A DNA stretch of 64,000 nucleotides, from NCBI RefSeq assembly GCF_001043175.1, contig NZ_CP011494.1:3410001-3474000 (forward strand). The letters run 5' to 3'. The notes beneath the pieces are model-generated. The model had not been told where the DNA came from and did not search any database. It saw only the letters and a program-made list of their open reading frames with translations. This DNA is from Marinobacter psychrophilus. Its GTDB lineage: Bacteria; Pseudomonadota; Gammaproteobacteria; Pseudomonadales; Oleiphilaceae. The position numbers were made by a program, and so were the translations under genes. Each line of letters starts with the position of its first letter. Within the stretch, counting starts at the first letter, position 1. Positions 8,018-18,907 of this stretch are shown here, piece after piece.

Positions 8018-8042
8018 CGGGGTGGCCGTTCTGGCCACTCCG
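8018..8042 (+). promoter_or_regulatory. stem-loop between aotJ and aotQ
   Basis: CGGGGTGGCC (8018-8027) pairs with GGCCACTCCG (8033-8042) over 10 bp with one G-U and a 5-nt loop. No U-run follows. It resembles mRNA-stabilising or attenuating hairpins found behind binding-protein genes. Confidence 0.65.
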
Positions 8043-8059
8043 GATTACCGGAATATTTC

Positions 8060-8764
8060 ATGCTTGATCTGAAAGGTTACGGCCCGGAACTGCTGAGCGG
8101 GGCTTTTGTGACAATGGAGCTAGCGTTCCTGTCGCTGGCCGTATCGCTAATCTTAGGCTTGGTTGGAGCCTCTGCCAAGCTGTCAAACAACCGACCATTG
8201 CGCGCAATAGCGACGACCTACACTACCTGCATTCGCGGCGTCCCAGACATAGTAATGATGATGTTGTTCTATTACGGCGGCCAGCTAGCGGTGAACAGCC
8301 TGTCTGATGTGTTGTGGGAAGCTTACGAAATCGACTTCTTTTTTCAATTCGACCCTTTTATTTCCGGCGTAGTCACCATCGGTCTTATTTTTGGCGCCTA
8401 TATGACCGAAACCTTCCGCGGTGCCTTTTTAGCGGTAGACACCGGCCAGATAGAAGCTGCCCGGGCTTATGGATTTTCACGCTGGCATACCTTTCGACGT
8501 ATTATATTTCCGCAAATGCTGCGCCATGCCCTACCTGGCATTGGCAACAACTGGCAGGTATTGCTGAAAACTACCGCGTTGGTATCCATTATCGGCCTGA
8601 CCGATATGGTGAGAGTGGCTGAAGAAGCTGCCAAAGCCGAGCGCATGCCGTTCCACTTTTTCATCCCCGTGGCCTTTGTTTATCTGTCGCTAACAGCGGT
8701 TTCCGAGCTGTTCATCAAGTGGCTGGACATTCGCGCCAATGTTGGCGTGGTGCAGAGGAGCTGA
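8060..8764 (+). CDS. aotQ: amino-acid ABC permease (AotQ/HisQ type)
   Basis: A 234-residue inner-membrane protein with about five membrane helices. It has the His/Glu/Gln/Arg permease fold: TMELAFLSLAVSLILG near the start, RGVPDIV as the periplasmic RGTP-like loop (about 55-61), and the EAA coupling loop GQIEAARAYGFSRWHTFRRI (about 129-148). It pairs with AotM to form the channel and with AotP for energy. A 4-bp spacing to aotM indicates coupled translation. Confidence 0.87.
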   Translation: MLDLKGYGPELLSGAFVTMELAFLSLAVSLILGLVGASAKLSNNRPLRAIATTYTTCIRGVPDIVMMMLFYYGGQLAVNSLSDVLWEAYEIDFFFQFDPFISGVVTIGLIFGAYMTETFRGAFLAVDTGQIEAARAYGFSRWHTFRRIIFPQMLRHALPGIGNNWQVLLKTTALVSIIGLTDMVRVAEEAAKAERMPFHFFIPVAFVYLSLTAVSELFIKWLDIRANVGVVQRS

Positions 8765-8767
8765 TTT

Positions 8768-9490
8768 ATGCCAGACATTATCAGCCAGTGGCTGAACCAG
8801 AACGATATTTTCACCGTCATGACTCTGCTGGAATACTGGAATGGCTTGGTAACCACCGTGCACCTGGTATTTTTATCGCTGTTGATCGGCCTTGTCATTG
8901 CATTACCCCTGGCCATTCTGCGCACCGTGCGCAACCCGTTTGTGTCTGGCCCGATCTGGGTGTTCACCTATCTGTTTCGCGGCACGCCGCTGCTGATTCA
9001 GCTGTACATCATTTACTACGGCATTGCCCAGATTCCCGGTATTCAGGAAACCTTCTGGTGGAATATTTTCCGTGAGCCTTTTTACCCCGCCCTGCTGGCG
9101 TTTACCCTCAACACAGCCGCCTACACCACCGAAATTATCCGCGGTGCCATTATCGCCACGCCGATGGGTGAAATTGAAGCTGCCAAAGCCTACGGCATGA
9201 GTTGGATGCTGCGTATGCGCCGCATTATTCTGCCCAACGCGGCGCGCCGTGCGGTTCAAGCCTACTCGAACGAAGTGATTTTTATGCTGCACGCCAGCGC
9301 TATTGCCAGCGTGGTTACGATGGTGGATTTGACCGGCGCCGCGCGCAATATATACGCACGCACCTACGCACCCTTTGACGCATTCATATTCGTCGCGCTG
9401 ATTTACCTGATGCTCACTTTTATACTGGTGTTTGTGTTCCGCAAACTGGAAAACCACCTGCTACGCCATCAGCGCCCGGTGAACTCCTGA
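8768..9490 (+). CDS. aotM: amino-acid ABC permease (AotM/HisM type)
   Basis: A 240-residue second membrane subunit. YLFRGTPLLIQLYIIYYG (about 60-77) and the EAA loop GEIEAAKAYGMSWMLRMRRI (about 133-152) are characteristic, as is NEVIFMLHASAIASVVTM (about 171-188). The Shine-Dalgarno GAGGAG overlaps the end of aotQ. astE begins 27 bp downstream on the same strand, linking uptake to arginine catabolism. Confidence 0.87.
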   Translation: MPDIISQWLNQNDIFTVMTLLEYWNGLVTTVHLVFLSLLIGLVIALPLAILRTVRNPFVSGPIWVFTYLFRGTPLLIQLYIIYYGIAQIPGIQETFWWNIFREPFYPALLAFTLNTAAYTTEIIRGAIIATPMGEIEAAKAYGMSWMLRMRRIILPNAARRAVQAYSNEVIFMLHASAIASVVTMVDLTGAARNIYARTYAPFDAFIFVALIYLMLTFILVFVFRKLENHLLRHQRPVNS

Positions 9491-9517
9491 CGAGGAATTC
9501 CTGATAAAGAGCAATCA

Positions 9518-10573
9518 ATGACCGCCAGCAGCGCATTTTTTAACAGCAAACAAGACTGGCTAAGCCACACCTTGGAAAACGCCAGCAAAGCCCTTCCCCA
9601 ATGCCGCCATAGATTGCCGGGAGGGGGAGAACTGGTACAACTGGGCACCGGCATTTTACAGGTTAGCCCGCCAGTAGACTGCCAAAACACCCATCAAGAC
9701 GCGATGATGATTTCTGCCGGTGTTCACGGCAATGAAACCGCGCCCATCGAAGTGCTGAACCAGCTAGTGAACGAACTGCGCAGTGGCGCCTTACAGCCTG
9801 CCTGCCCCGCCTTGCTGATACTGGGCAACCCTCAGGCCATGGTAACGGGGCAGCGCTTTATTGACGCCAACCTGAACCGACTGTTCAGCGGCGCACACCG
9901 GCGTGACGAAGTCCGTCAAACACCGGAAGCCGAGCGCGCGCAGCAGCTGGAACAGCTGTGCCAAACCTTCGCCGAGCAAACGCAGGCACGGAGCCTGGCG
10001 TTGAGCCACTACGATCTGCACACCGCCATACGGTCTTCTCAAAGGGAGAAGTTCGCACTCTACGCGTTTGTGGCCGGCCGCCAGGTACCTGCTGAGCAGT
10101 GCGCCTTTTTACTGGAAGCGGATGTGCATACCCTGCTACTGCAACACAAAGCGGGCACCACCTTTGCTTCATTTTCGTCGTCCGCTCTGAAAGCCCAAAG
10201 CTTTACGGTAGAGCTGGGCCAGGTAAAGCCCTTCGGCCAGAACGATCTGAGCCGTTTTCAAGGTATTCATAACGCACTGAAACGGCGCCTGGCCGGATTA
10301 CCAGCACCCGCTTCTGCTGCCACAGCAGGCGAGCCAGCAGAGATGGCGATATTTCAGGTGGTTCACGAAATTCTGAACAGCGGTGAGGATTTTCAGTTTC
10401 ACGTGCCGGATGACGTGGCAAACTTCACCCAATACGCCCCGGGCACTGTCATTTGGGAAGACAGCCATCAACGCTACTGTGTAGGTGAGAGGCCAGAAGC
10501 CATTGTGTTTCCAAACCGCGACGTGCCCATTGGCCAGCGTGTGGGATTGCTGGTGTCCCGACTGGCCGTTTGA
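9518..10573 (+). CDS. astE: succinylglutamate desuccinylase
   Basis: Catalyses the last step of the arginine succinyltransferase pathway, N-succinylglutamate to glutamate plus succinate. The 351-residue protein has the zinc-carboxypeptidase fold: first ligands His70 and Glu73 in GVHGNE, third ligand His168 in DLHTAI, and VELGQV, whose Glu matches the general base. Length is close to known AstE (about 320-350). It lies with the aot transport genes instead of at the end of the ast operon. In Pseudomonas aeruginosa an AstE homologue (aotO) also sits in the aot operon, so an AotO-like role is the alternative. No other astE is seen in the window. Confidence 0.85.
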   Translation: MTASSAFFNSKQDWLSHTLENASKALPQCRHRLPGGGELVQLGTGILQVSPPVDCQNTHQDAMMISAGVHGNETAPIEVLNQLVNELRSGALQPACPALLILGNPQAMVTGQRFIDANLNRLFSGAHRRDEVRQTPEAERAQQLEQLCQTFAEQTQARSLALSHYDLHTAIRSSQREKFALYAFVAGRQVPAEQCAFLLEADVHTLLLQHKAGTTFASFSSSALKAQSFTVELGQVKPFGQNDLSRFQGIHNALKRRLAGLPAPASAATAGEPAEMAIFQVVHEILNSGEDFQFHVPDDVANFTQYAPGTVIWEDSHQRYCVGERPEAIVFPNRDVPIGQRVGLLVSRLAV

Positions 10574-10610
10574 ACGTTCCATGAATTCAAACAGCCAGCC
10601 GGAAAACGGA

Positions 10611-13600
10611 TCAGGCCGGTAAGTTGTCCGGTTCGGCTACCGGCACTTTGATCAGCAGCGAGCAAACCGCAGGGATCATCAGCAGGGTCAGCACAGTAGA
10701 CGCCAGCAGGCCGGAGATAATGGCCCAGGCCATGGGCGGCCATAGCGTAGAGCTGCTGAACGCCAGCGGCAGCAAACCCGCCACGGTCGTAGCGGTGGTC
10801 AGCAGAATGGGCCGGGTGCGTTGTTCTACGGCCTTGCGCACGGCGTTAAAAATGTCGTGGCCGTTATCCAGCTCCCTATCCATCACATCCAGCAGCACAA
10901 TGGCGTTATTCACCACAATACCCACCAGAGCAATCACCCCCAACAATGACTGAAAACCAAAAGGCGAACCGCTCAGCACCAGCCCCGGAAATATGCCCAC
11001 GGTAGCCAACGGCACGGTCAGCAGAATAATCCCCACCCGGCGGAAAGAATTAAACTGCAACAGCAGAAAGAATAACAACAGCAGAATACCGATGGGCGCA
11101 GCCTTTAGCAGCGCGCCGTTAGCGTCGCCCGAACCTTCGGCATCACCGCCCAGCTCCAGCCGCGTACCCGGCGGCAAAGGGTCCGATTCCAACGCACGAT
11201 TCATGCCATCTAAAGCCTGGCTAAAGCTGAACCCGGTGACCAGGTTCGCCGCTACCGTATTGATTGCCACACCATTGCGGGAATACATCACCGCCGCTTC
11301 CCAACGGGTGTCTACCGAGGCCAACGCCGCCAGCGGTATGGCGTCACCCTGGCTGTTGTAGATGTTCACCGACAGCAACCGTTCGAGCGAAATAGCCGTG
11401 CCCTCGCGGGAACGCAACACCAGCGGAATGGGGTCGTCTTCCTGGCGATAGGTTTCCGCCGCTATGCCAAAACTCTGGCCGTAAAGGCTGTTCGCTACGT
11501 CGGCACGGGTCAGACCAAAGCGTGCAGCGGTGGCGTCATCCACGTTAATTTCGACGCCAGGCACGCCAATATCCAGGTCATGACGCAAGTCTACTGTGCC
11601 AATGGTCGCCCTTAAGGCACGAAAGACCTGCTCGGTGGCAAGGGCACGAGCTTCCGCGTTGGCGTTGTATATCCGCACCTCTACCGGTGCTGCCCGCGGC
11701 GGCCCCTGCGCCAGTGTGCCCACCACCACATCCAGCTCGGGCAGATGTTCGGCCACATAGGTGCGCACCCAGCGAATCATGTCGGTAGTATCGGCCAGGG
11801 TCGGCGTGCGTATCACCAGTCGGCCGCGGTTGGGCGCTTGGGGTGATCGCTGTAGATTGTAATAAAAACTGGGGCCGGCAAAACCGATAAAACGCTGTAT
11901 ATCCAGCGCCGCCGGCTGGCTGCGAATCGCGTGTTCCAGCTGGGCAGCCACCGCCGATGTCTGGGCTTGATCAGTACCCTCGGGCAGATACATTTCCACC
12001 ACCACCCGCGGCCGGTCGGCGTTCGGAAAAAACTGTTGGGCCATAAACGGCGTCATGCCCAGGCTGGCAAACACCAATAACGAGCCCGCCAGCACCAAGC
12101 GTTTCGGATGGTAGAACACCAGACCGCCAAGAAAACGCGCAAGCCCGATCAACCGGTCTTCCTTCTCGCGACGACGGGCCTTCAGAAACCGCGCCGCCAG
12201 CAATGGCACCACAGATATAGCCAGCAGGTAGCTAACAGACAACGTCAGCATGATCATGATCGGCACGCCGCGGGTGAAGTCGGCAGCACCGCCTTTCGAC
12301 AACAACATGGGCGTAAACGCCGCGACGGTGGTGCCGGTTGACGCACCCAAAGGCCCTGCCAGCTCACCCACCGCTTTGCGCAGGGCATCAAGCCGGTGCA
12401 TGCCTTCATCCAGATGGCCCTGTATGTTCTCCACAATCACAATGGCGTTATCAATCAGAATGCCGAGGGAAATCACCATGCCGATAATGGCTACCTGGTG
12501 CAGCACGCCGCCGCCCATGTCATAAAGGCCAATGCTGATCAGCGCCACCATCGGGAGAATGGACGCCACCAGAAGCCCCATGCGTATGCCCATCCCAGTG
12601 AACACCACCGCTACAATAATCAGCACTGACAGCACCAGGCTCCACGCCAAGCCTATCAAGCGCTCTTGTACCTTGTCTGGCTGGAAAAACATCTCGTGAA
12701 TCTGATAAGGCGCAAAATCACCCTGAATCTGTAGCAATCGCTCCCGCACCTGCTGGCCAAAGCGGATGGCATCGGTGGTGCCTTCTTCCATTATCAGCGA
12801 CAGCGTTACCACCCGTTCGCCGTCATACCAGGTTTCCGGCTGGCGCGGTTCCACTGGCCCACGCCACACCTCCACCGCCGCCGCAAGCGGCACTTGGGAG
12901 CCGTCTGGAAGTTCAATGGGCGTGGCGCGTATGGCTTCAATGTCGGTAAATTGGCTGTTCGGCAGTATCGATAGGCGGCGGCCGTTTACTACTACAAAGC
13001 CGCCTGGCGTGGTCTGGTTGCGCTGTGCCAGGGTGTCCAACACTTGGGCCGGGGAGATGCCCAGGCGGAAGAGCGCAGAATCGTCTAGCGCCAGGGTTAT
13101 CTGTTCGTCGCTGTCGCCGTCTAACTCAACGCGAGACAATCCGCTGATATCACCCAGATTCGTCTTTAACCTCTCGGCCACTGCGGTCAGCTCGGTAACA
13201 GAGGGCGACCCCGCCACTGCTAGCACAATCGCCGGAATATCAATCAAGCGGTCGTCTAGCGCCATCAATCCCACATCGTCAGGAAAATCCCGGCGAGCCC
13301 GGTCCATCGCCCGGCGCACACGGTCCCAAGCCGGATTGGTTTCATATATTGTGTCTTTCAGGCGCAAGCTCAGCAGCGCTACGCCGGTGCGAGCAATGCC
13401 CTGGCTGTAATCCAGCTCCTCCACTTGCCGCAATTCGTCGGTCAGCGGTTGCAGCACCAGGCGCTCTATATCCGCGGCGCTGGCACCGGGATAAACCACC
13501 GACACAAGGCCCGCTCGATAGGGAAACGATGGATCCTCCTGGCGCGGCATGGTGCTGAAAGCGGCAATGCCCAAAAGGCACAGCATCGTAACGACCATGC

Positions 13601-13640
13601 CCAGCAGGCGTTGAAAATTCAGCAAGCGGCGTGTGGTCAA
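10611..13640 (-). CDS. RND family efflux pump permease
   Basis: A 1009-residue inner-membrane proton antiporter with the RND layout: TM1 (about 11-29), a large periplasmic loop, TM2-6 (about 330-480), a second loop and TM8-12. PRQEDPSFPYR (32-42) and VVYPGASAADIE (48-59) are hallmark N-terminal motifs. In TM4 the relay reads GILIDNAIVI: Asp397 is kept but the second Asp of the AcrB-type DD pair is Asn398. The start is a TTG at 13640, supported by AAGGA upstream and by the family N-terminus. It follows the adaptor gene by 7 bp. No outer-membrane channel gene is adjacent. Substrate unknown. Confidence 0.87.
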   Translation of the reverse strand: MTTRRLLNFQRLLGMVVTMLCLLGIAAFSTMPRQEDPSFPYRAGLVSVVYPGASAADIERLVLQPLTDELRQVEELDYSQGIARTGVALLSLRLKDTIYETNPAWDRVRRAMDRARRDFPDDVGLMALDDRLIDIPAIVLAVAGSPSVTELTAVAERLKTNLGDISGLSRVELDGDSDEQITLALDDSALFRLGISPAQVLDTLAQRNQTTPGGFVVVNGRRLSILPNSQFTDIEAIRATPIELPDGSQVPLAAAVEVWRGPVEPRQPETWYDGERVVTLSLIMEEGTTDAIRFGQQVRERLLQIQGDFAPYQIHEMFFQPDKVQERLIGLAWSLVLSVLIIVAVVFTGMGIRMGLLVASILPMVALISIGLYDMGGGVLHQVAIIGMVISLGILIDNAIVIVENIQGHLDEGMHRLDALRKAVGELAGPLGASTGTTVAAFTPMLLSKGGAADFTRGVPIMIMLTLSVSYLLAISVVPLLAARFLKARRREKEDRLIGLARFLGGLVFYHPKRLVLAGSLLVFASLGMTPFMAQQFFPNADRPRVVVEMYLPEGTDQAQTSAVAAQLEHAIRSQPAALDIQRFIGFAGPSFYYNLQRSPQAPNRGRLVIRTPTLADTTDMIRWVRTYVAEHLPELDVVVGTLAQGPPRAAPVEVRIYNANAEARALATEQVFRALRATIGTVDLRHDLDIGVPGVEINVDDATAARFGLTRADVANSLYGQSFGIAAETYRQEDDPIPLVLRSREGTAISLERLLSVNIYNSQGDAIPLAALASVDTRWEAAVMYSRNGVAINTVAANLVTGFSFSQALDGMNRALESDPLPPGTRLELGGDAEGSGDANGALLKAAPIGILLLLFFLLLQFNSFRRVGIILLTVPLATVGIFPGLVLSGSPFGFQSLLGVIALVGIVVNNAIVLLDVMDRELDNGHDIFNAVRKAVEQRTRPILLTTATTVAGLLPLAFSSSTLWPPMAWAIISGLLASTVLTLLMIPAVCSLLIKVPVAEPDNLPA

Positions 13641-13647
13641 GGTGTTG

Positions 13648-14844
13648 CTATCCTTCTACAGGCTGAGCGCGCACAGCTTGCGCCGCTTCAATCACGGTGT
13701 CGCCGTCAGCCAGTTTGGTCATGCCGGCGTACACCACCTGATCACCCGCCACCAAGCTTTCGGCTTCAATGGCCGCGCGCTCACCCAATATCCGCAAGAC
13801 CGTGACTGGCGTGCGTCGGGCAACGCCATCACGCACAAGGAACACACTGGTGCTCGAGCTGGGGCCGGGTATGGAATTAGAGCTGGAGCTAGACAGAGAG
13901 CTGAAAGCGGAACTGGCTGCGGCGTTTACGTCACGTATCACCGCCAGCAGCGGCACGGTTAAGGCCACAGTGGTTTGCGGGGTTATGCCCACTTCTACCG
14001 GCATACCCGCATTAAGGGTGTTAGCTGGAAGGTTCACCAGCAGCGGTTGCAGCTCGCCACGAATGGCACCGGCCTGGGCGATTTCAATCACGCTGCCCTG
14101 CACCGGAGCCTGGCTGCGATCTTGCACCGACCACACCGGCAGGCTTGCGCCCAGGCTGACGTAGTCCAACAGGTACACTGGCACTCTTACTTCCACTTCC
14201 CGCCCTTTAGGTGAAGATATGCGCATCACCGGCTGACCGGCAGCAACAAATTCATTCTGCTCGACCAACAAGGCTTCAACCCGGCCGGAAAATGGCGCTT
14301 TCAGAGTATTTTCTTCCAGCATTTTGCTGGCTTCGGCCAAAGATGCCCGGGCGGTGGCAACGCTGGCCTTGAGCCCGTCGCGGCGGGCGGCGATCTGTTC
14401 CAGCGCCTGTTCCGACACCACGCCGCGTTCACGCAGGCTGCTGGCGCGCTGCCATTCACGTTGTGACTGTTGATAATTGGTGGTCAATTCGTCCAGGCGA
14501 GCGCTGGCAGAATCCCGTGCCGGTTCAAGGGCGGGGCTGTAAATCCGCGCCAACACGTCGCCAACCTCTACCGTTTGGCCCAACTCCACCCTACGTTCGG
14601 TAAGGGTTCCGCTGAGCTGAAAGGTCAGCGTTGCGCGCTGGCTGGCACGCACTATACCGGCAAAGCGCAGGGAGACCGCGCGAGCATCGCCGCCTTCAAC
14701 CGCCGCGGTGCGAACATGCACAACTGCTGGGTCTGAAGCTGTCGCAGACGCAGGAGCGCCGCTATCTTCTGACGATTTTGAACACGCCACAGCCGTTAAT
14801 GCCGCAACCACTAGCAACGCCGTACCCAAATAAGGTCGCACCAT
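13648..14844 (-). CDS. RND efflux periplasmic adaptor lipoprotein
   Basis: A 398-residue membrane-fusion protein bridging the RND pump to an outer-membrane channel. The N-terminus has a lipoprotein signal with lipobox AVAC (Cys about residue 21). Then follow the barrel/lipoyl half (LSGTLTERRVELGQTVEVGD), a coiled-coil hairpin (about 105-170) and the second half KAPFSGRVEALLVEQNEFV. A Ser-rich linker (about 310-335) is unusual. It begins 8 bp after astB, so it is probably transcribed with the ast operon. It forms a two-gene unit with the permease. Confidence 0.87.
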   Translation of the reverse strand: MVRPYLGTALLVVAALTAVACSKSSEDSGAPASATASDPAVVHVRTAAVEGGDARAVSLRFAGIVRASQRATLTFQLSGTLTERRVELGQTVEVGDVLARIYSPALEPARDSASARLDELTTNYQQSQREWQRASSLRERGVVSEQALEQIAARRDGLKASVATARASLAEASKMLEENTLKAPFSGRVEALLVEQNEFVAAGQPVMRISSPKGREVEVRVPVYLLDYVSLGASLPVWSVQDRSQAPVQGSVIEIAQAGAIRGELQPLLVNLPANTLNAGMPVEVGITPQTTVALTVPLLAVIRDVNAAASSAFSSLSSSSSNSIPGPSSSTSVFLVRDGVARRTPVTVLRILGERAAIEAESLVAGDQVVYAGMTKLADGDTVIEAAQAVRAQPVEG

Positions 14845-14852
14845 GGGTGGTT

Positions 14853-16196
14853 TTATCCCCGTTGAAAATCGTAAATCGACCCCAGGCTCAGAATGCCGGT
14901 GAGTTCGTCCAGCGCTTTTTGTACTTCCTGCAGCAACATCGGATCGGCCAGATCCTGTTGGCTGAGTCTGTCACGATAATGGGCTTCTACCCAGTGAGTC
15001 AAACGCTCGTATAAAACATTTGTTAGAATTACACCCTGATGCATCGCCGCCCGCTCTTCATCATTCAACACTACCCGCAAGCGCAGGCAAGCCGGCCCTC
15101 CGCCGTTACGCATTGACTGCTTTACATCAAACACTTCCACCGCGGTAATCGGGCCGCCGCTGGCCACCAGTTTGTCCAGATACTGGCTCACGCTGGCCAC
15201 TTCCCTGCACTCACCCGGCACCGCCAGCAACATGCCGTTGTCGGTGTTGAGGAGCTGGCTGTTGAACAGGTAAGACGAAACCGCATCGGCCAGGGGCACC
15301 TCACTTCCGCTCACCCGCACCGCATGCAGCTCACATCCAGTCAGGCGCTCACGAATGTCATTGAGCGTCGAGTTTTCATTCAGAAACGCCATCTCGTGAT
15401 AAAACAGGGTGTTGCCATTACCGACCGCAATCACGTCGTTGTGGAACACACCGGCGTCAATCGCAGCCGGATTCTGTTGGGCAAATACCACGCCTTCATC
15501 GCGCAAATTGTGCAACCGGGCAATGGCGTGTGACGCCTCAAAGGTCTGCCGCGCAGGGAAGCGCTTGGGCGCCTTCGCCTTATCATTCAACGCACGCTGG
15601 CCATACACGAATAGCTCCACCCCGGGAGCACCGTAATCGCTGCAAAGGCGGGTATGGTTGGCCGCGCCTTCGTCACCAAAATGGCTCACCGCTGGCAGCG
15701 CCGGGTGGTGGGAAAAATGGCTTTCGTCGCTGAATATGGCCTTTAAAGCACGGCCGGTGACCACATGCTCGATGGAGCGATGAAACTTGGCACCCAGGTT
15801 GGCCGGGGTAAAATGCACCCGCCGATCGCGGGTGTCAGCGCTGGGCGAAACCGTGGCCGCATTCGCGGTCCACATGGCCGCAGCGGAAGACACCGCCGCC
15901 AACAATTCCGGAGACTTTTTTAGCACCTGCGCCAGAACGTCTGCGTCGTTGCCGCTAAAACCCAAAGCACGCAAAGTCGGCAAGTGCGGACGTTCGTGGG
16001 GCGGCAACACACCTTGCACATAGCCCCGGTCAGCAAGCTGCTTCATTTTCGCCAGCCCCTGCAGGGCAGCCTCTTTGGGATTAGACAACGCACTGACGTT
16101 GGATTTCGATGCCACGTTGCCCCAGGACAACCCGGCATAGTTGTGGGTAGGCCCCACCAGCCCGTCAAAGTTGGCTTCTCGGGCATGATTTATCAT
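14853..16196 (-). CDS. astB: N-succinylarginine dihydrolase
   Basis: Second step of the AST pathway: succinylarginine to succinylornithine, CO2 and two NH3. I start at ATG 16196 ([19 protein letters not shown]), giving 447 residues, the usual AstB length. The longer frame reaching 16304 would overrun the upstream gap with untypical sequence. The [16 protein letters not shown]-terminus and the catalytic Cys in [10 protein letters not shown] near the C-terminus identify the guanidine-modifying fold. It lies 64 bp after astD and immediately before the RND adaptor. Confidence 0.93.
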   Translation of the reverse strand: MINHAREANFDGLVGPTHNYAGLSWGNVASKSNVSALSNPKEAALQGLAKMKQLADRGYVQGVLPPHERPHLPTLRALGFSGNDADVLAQVLKKSPELLAAVSSAAAMWTANAATVSPSADTRDRRVHFTPANLGAKFHRSIEHVVTGRALKAIFSDESHFSHHPALPAVSHFGDEGAANHTRLCSDYGAPGVELFVYGQRALNDKAKAPKRFPARQTFEASHAIARLHNLRDEGVVFAQQNPAAIDAGVFHNDVIAVGNGNTLFYHEMAFLNENSTLNDIRERLTGCELHAVRVSGSEVPLADAVSSYLFNSQLLNTDNGMLLAVPGECREVASVSQYLDKLVASGGPITAVEVFDVKQSMRNGGGPACLRLRVVLNDEERAAMHQGVILTNVLYERLTHWVEAHYRDRLSQQDLADPMLLQEVQKALDELTGILSLGSIYDFQRG

Positions 16197-16260
16197 TTTC
16201 AAGATTCCATAGCAGATGGCCCTGAGCGGGCCTTGAATAAACGTGGATGTGCTACCCGGA

Positions 16261-17751
<1,491 letters not shown>

Positions 17752-17769
17752 TTAAACAATGTGTATTAG

Positions 17770-18843
17770 CTATTGGGGGGCTTTGAATGACTGTCTGGGC
17801 AGCGGACCGCTGTCTTTCAAAGGCGCCAGGCGCACTGTGTCGCCGGCCTGAACCTGAAGTGCCGCAGCAACGTCTTGCGGCAACTCAATCGTGTCGGCGT
17901 TTACGCAAGTAAGCGGCAGTGTGGTTGCACGGAAATGTTGCATCGAACGATTGGCCACAATAACGCGCTCGGTAACGGGCACATCGGCGGCCACCGGTGT
18001 GTCCGTAATGGTGACCGTGCGCCCGACCGTTTCGCGTACCGTGCGGATATTGTCGATAAACGTTTCTACCACCGGGCCGCCGTCAAAAATGTCCACCAGC
18101 CCGTTGAAATTAAAACCCTCCGCCTGAAGCATATTCAACGCCGGCGCCGTATTGGCGTGCACGCAGCCAATCACCGAGCGGGCGGAGCTTGGCAGCATCG
18201 ACAGGTAAATCGGGTATTTCGGCATCAGCTCGGCAATAAAGGATTTATTGCCCATGCCCGACAGGCGGTCGGCTTCGCTGAACGCCATATCAAAAAACTT
18301 GCTGCCCAGAGCATCCCACAGCGGGTTATTGCCCTCGGTATCACTCACACCCCGCATTTCCGCGAAAATTTTCTCAGAGAACTGTTCACGAAAATCGTCC
18401 AGAAACAAAAATCGGCAGCGAGACAGGAGCAGGCCGTTACCGCCGCCTTTGTAGGTGTCCGCCAGCAACAGCGAGCAAATTTCACTTACGTCGGTCATGT
18501 CATTGGACAGTTGCAACGTAGGCGTTCGCACGTGAACACCCAGCTCCCGCGAGGCATTCACGGTAACGCTCAGACGATAGTTGTAAAACACCTCATCACG
18601 GCCAACCCTGGCCTGTATTCCGCTTATTCCGACCGCTTGGCCTGTTGCGGTGTCTTCAAGAGCAAACAGATACAGCGCCGCTTCGGGGGCGCAACGCTGG
18701 TTAAAACTGTTGCCCGCCAGATCGATTTTCTGCTGCAACAGGCCACGGTCTGCCGGCAGCGAGGTCAAGCCCTTGCCCGCCTGTTCCGCCATGGCGTAAA
18801 GGGCATCAAGGTCACGGTCAACCAATGGGCGTATCAGCAGCAT
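17770..18843 (-). CDS. aruG: arginine N-succinyltransferase, beta-type subunit (AruG-like)
   Basis: One of two paralogous subunits that transfer succinyl from succinyl-CoA to the alpha-amino group of arginine, the entry step of the pathway. 357 residues with an N-terminal GNAT-like half (IRPLVDRDLDALY, then ISGIQARVG) and the conserved FIAELMPKYPIY and VDIFDGGPVVE segments. SRCRFLFLDDFREQF and EMRGVSDTEGNNPLWDALG match AruG better than AruF in my recollection. GGAGAG precedes the ATG by about 8 nt. Expected to form a heteromer with the adjacent aruF product. Confidence 0.9.
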   Translation of the reverse strand: MLLIRPLVDRDLDALYAMAEQAGKGLTSLPADRGLLQQKIDLAGNSFNQRCAPEAALYLFALEDTATGQAVGISGIQARVGRDEVFYNYRLSVTVNASRELGVHVRTPTLQLSNDMTDVSEICSLLLADTYKGGGNGLLLSRCRFLFLDDFREQFSEKIFAEMRGVSDTEGNNPLWDALGSKFFDMAFSEADRLSGMGNKSFIAELMPKYPIYLSMLPSSARSVIGCVHANTAPALNMLQAEGFNFNGLVDIFDGGPVVETFIDNIRTVRETVGRTVTITDTPVAADVPVTERVIVANRSMQHFRATTLPLTCVNADTIELPQDVAAALQVQAGDTVRLAPLKDSGPLPRQSFKAPQ

Positions 18844-18907
18844 GGTCGCAGCTCTCCATCAATAAAGGCACTCATGGCGGCGTTTTTGAGGATACTCACA
18901 CGGGTGG

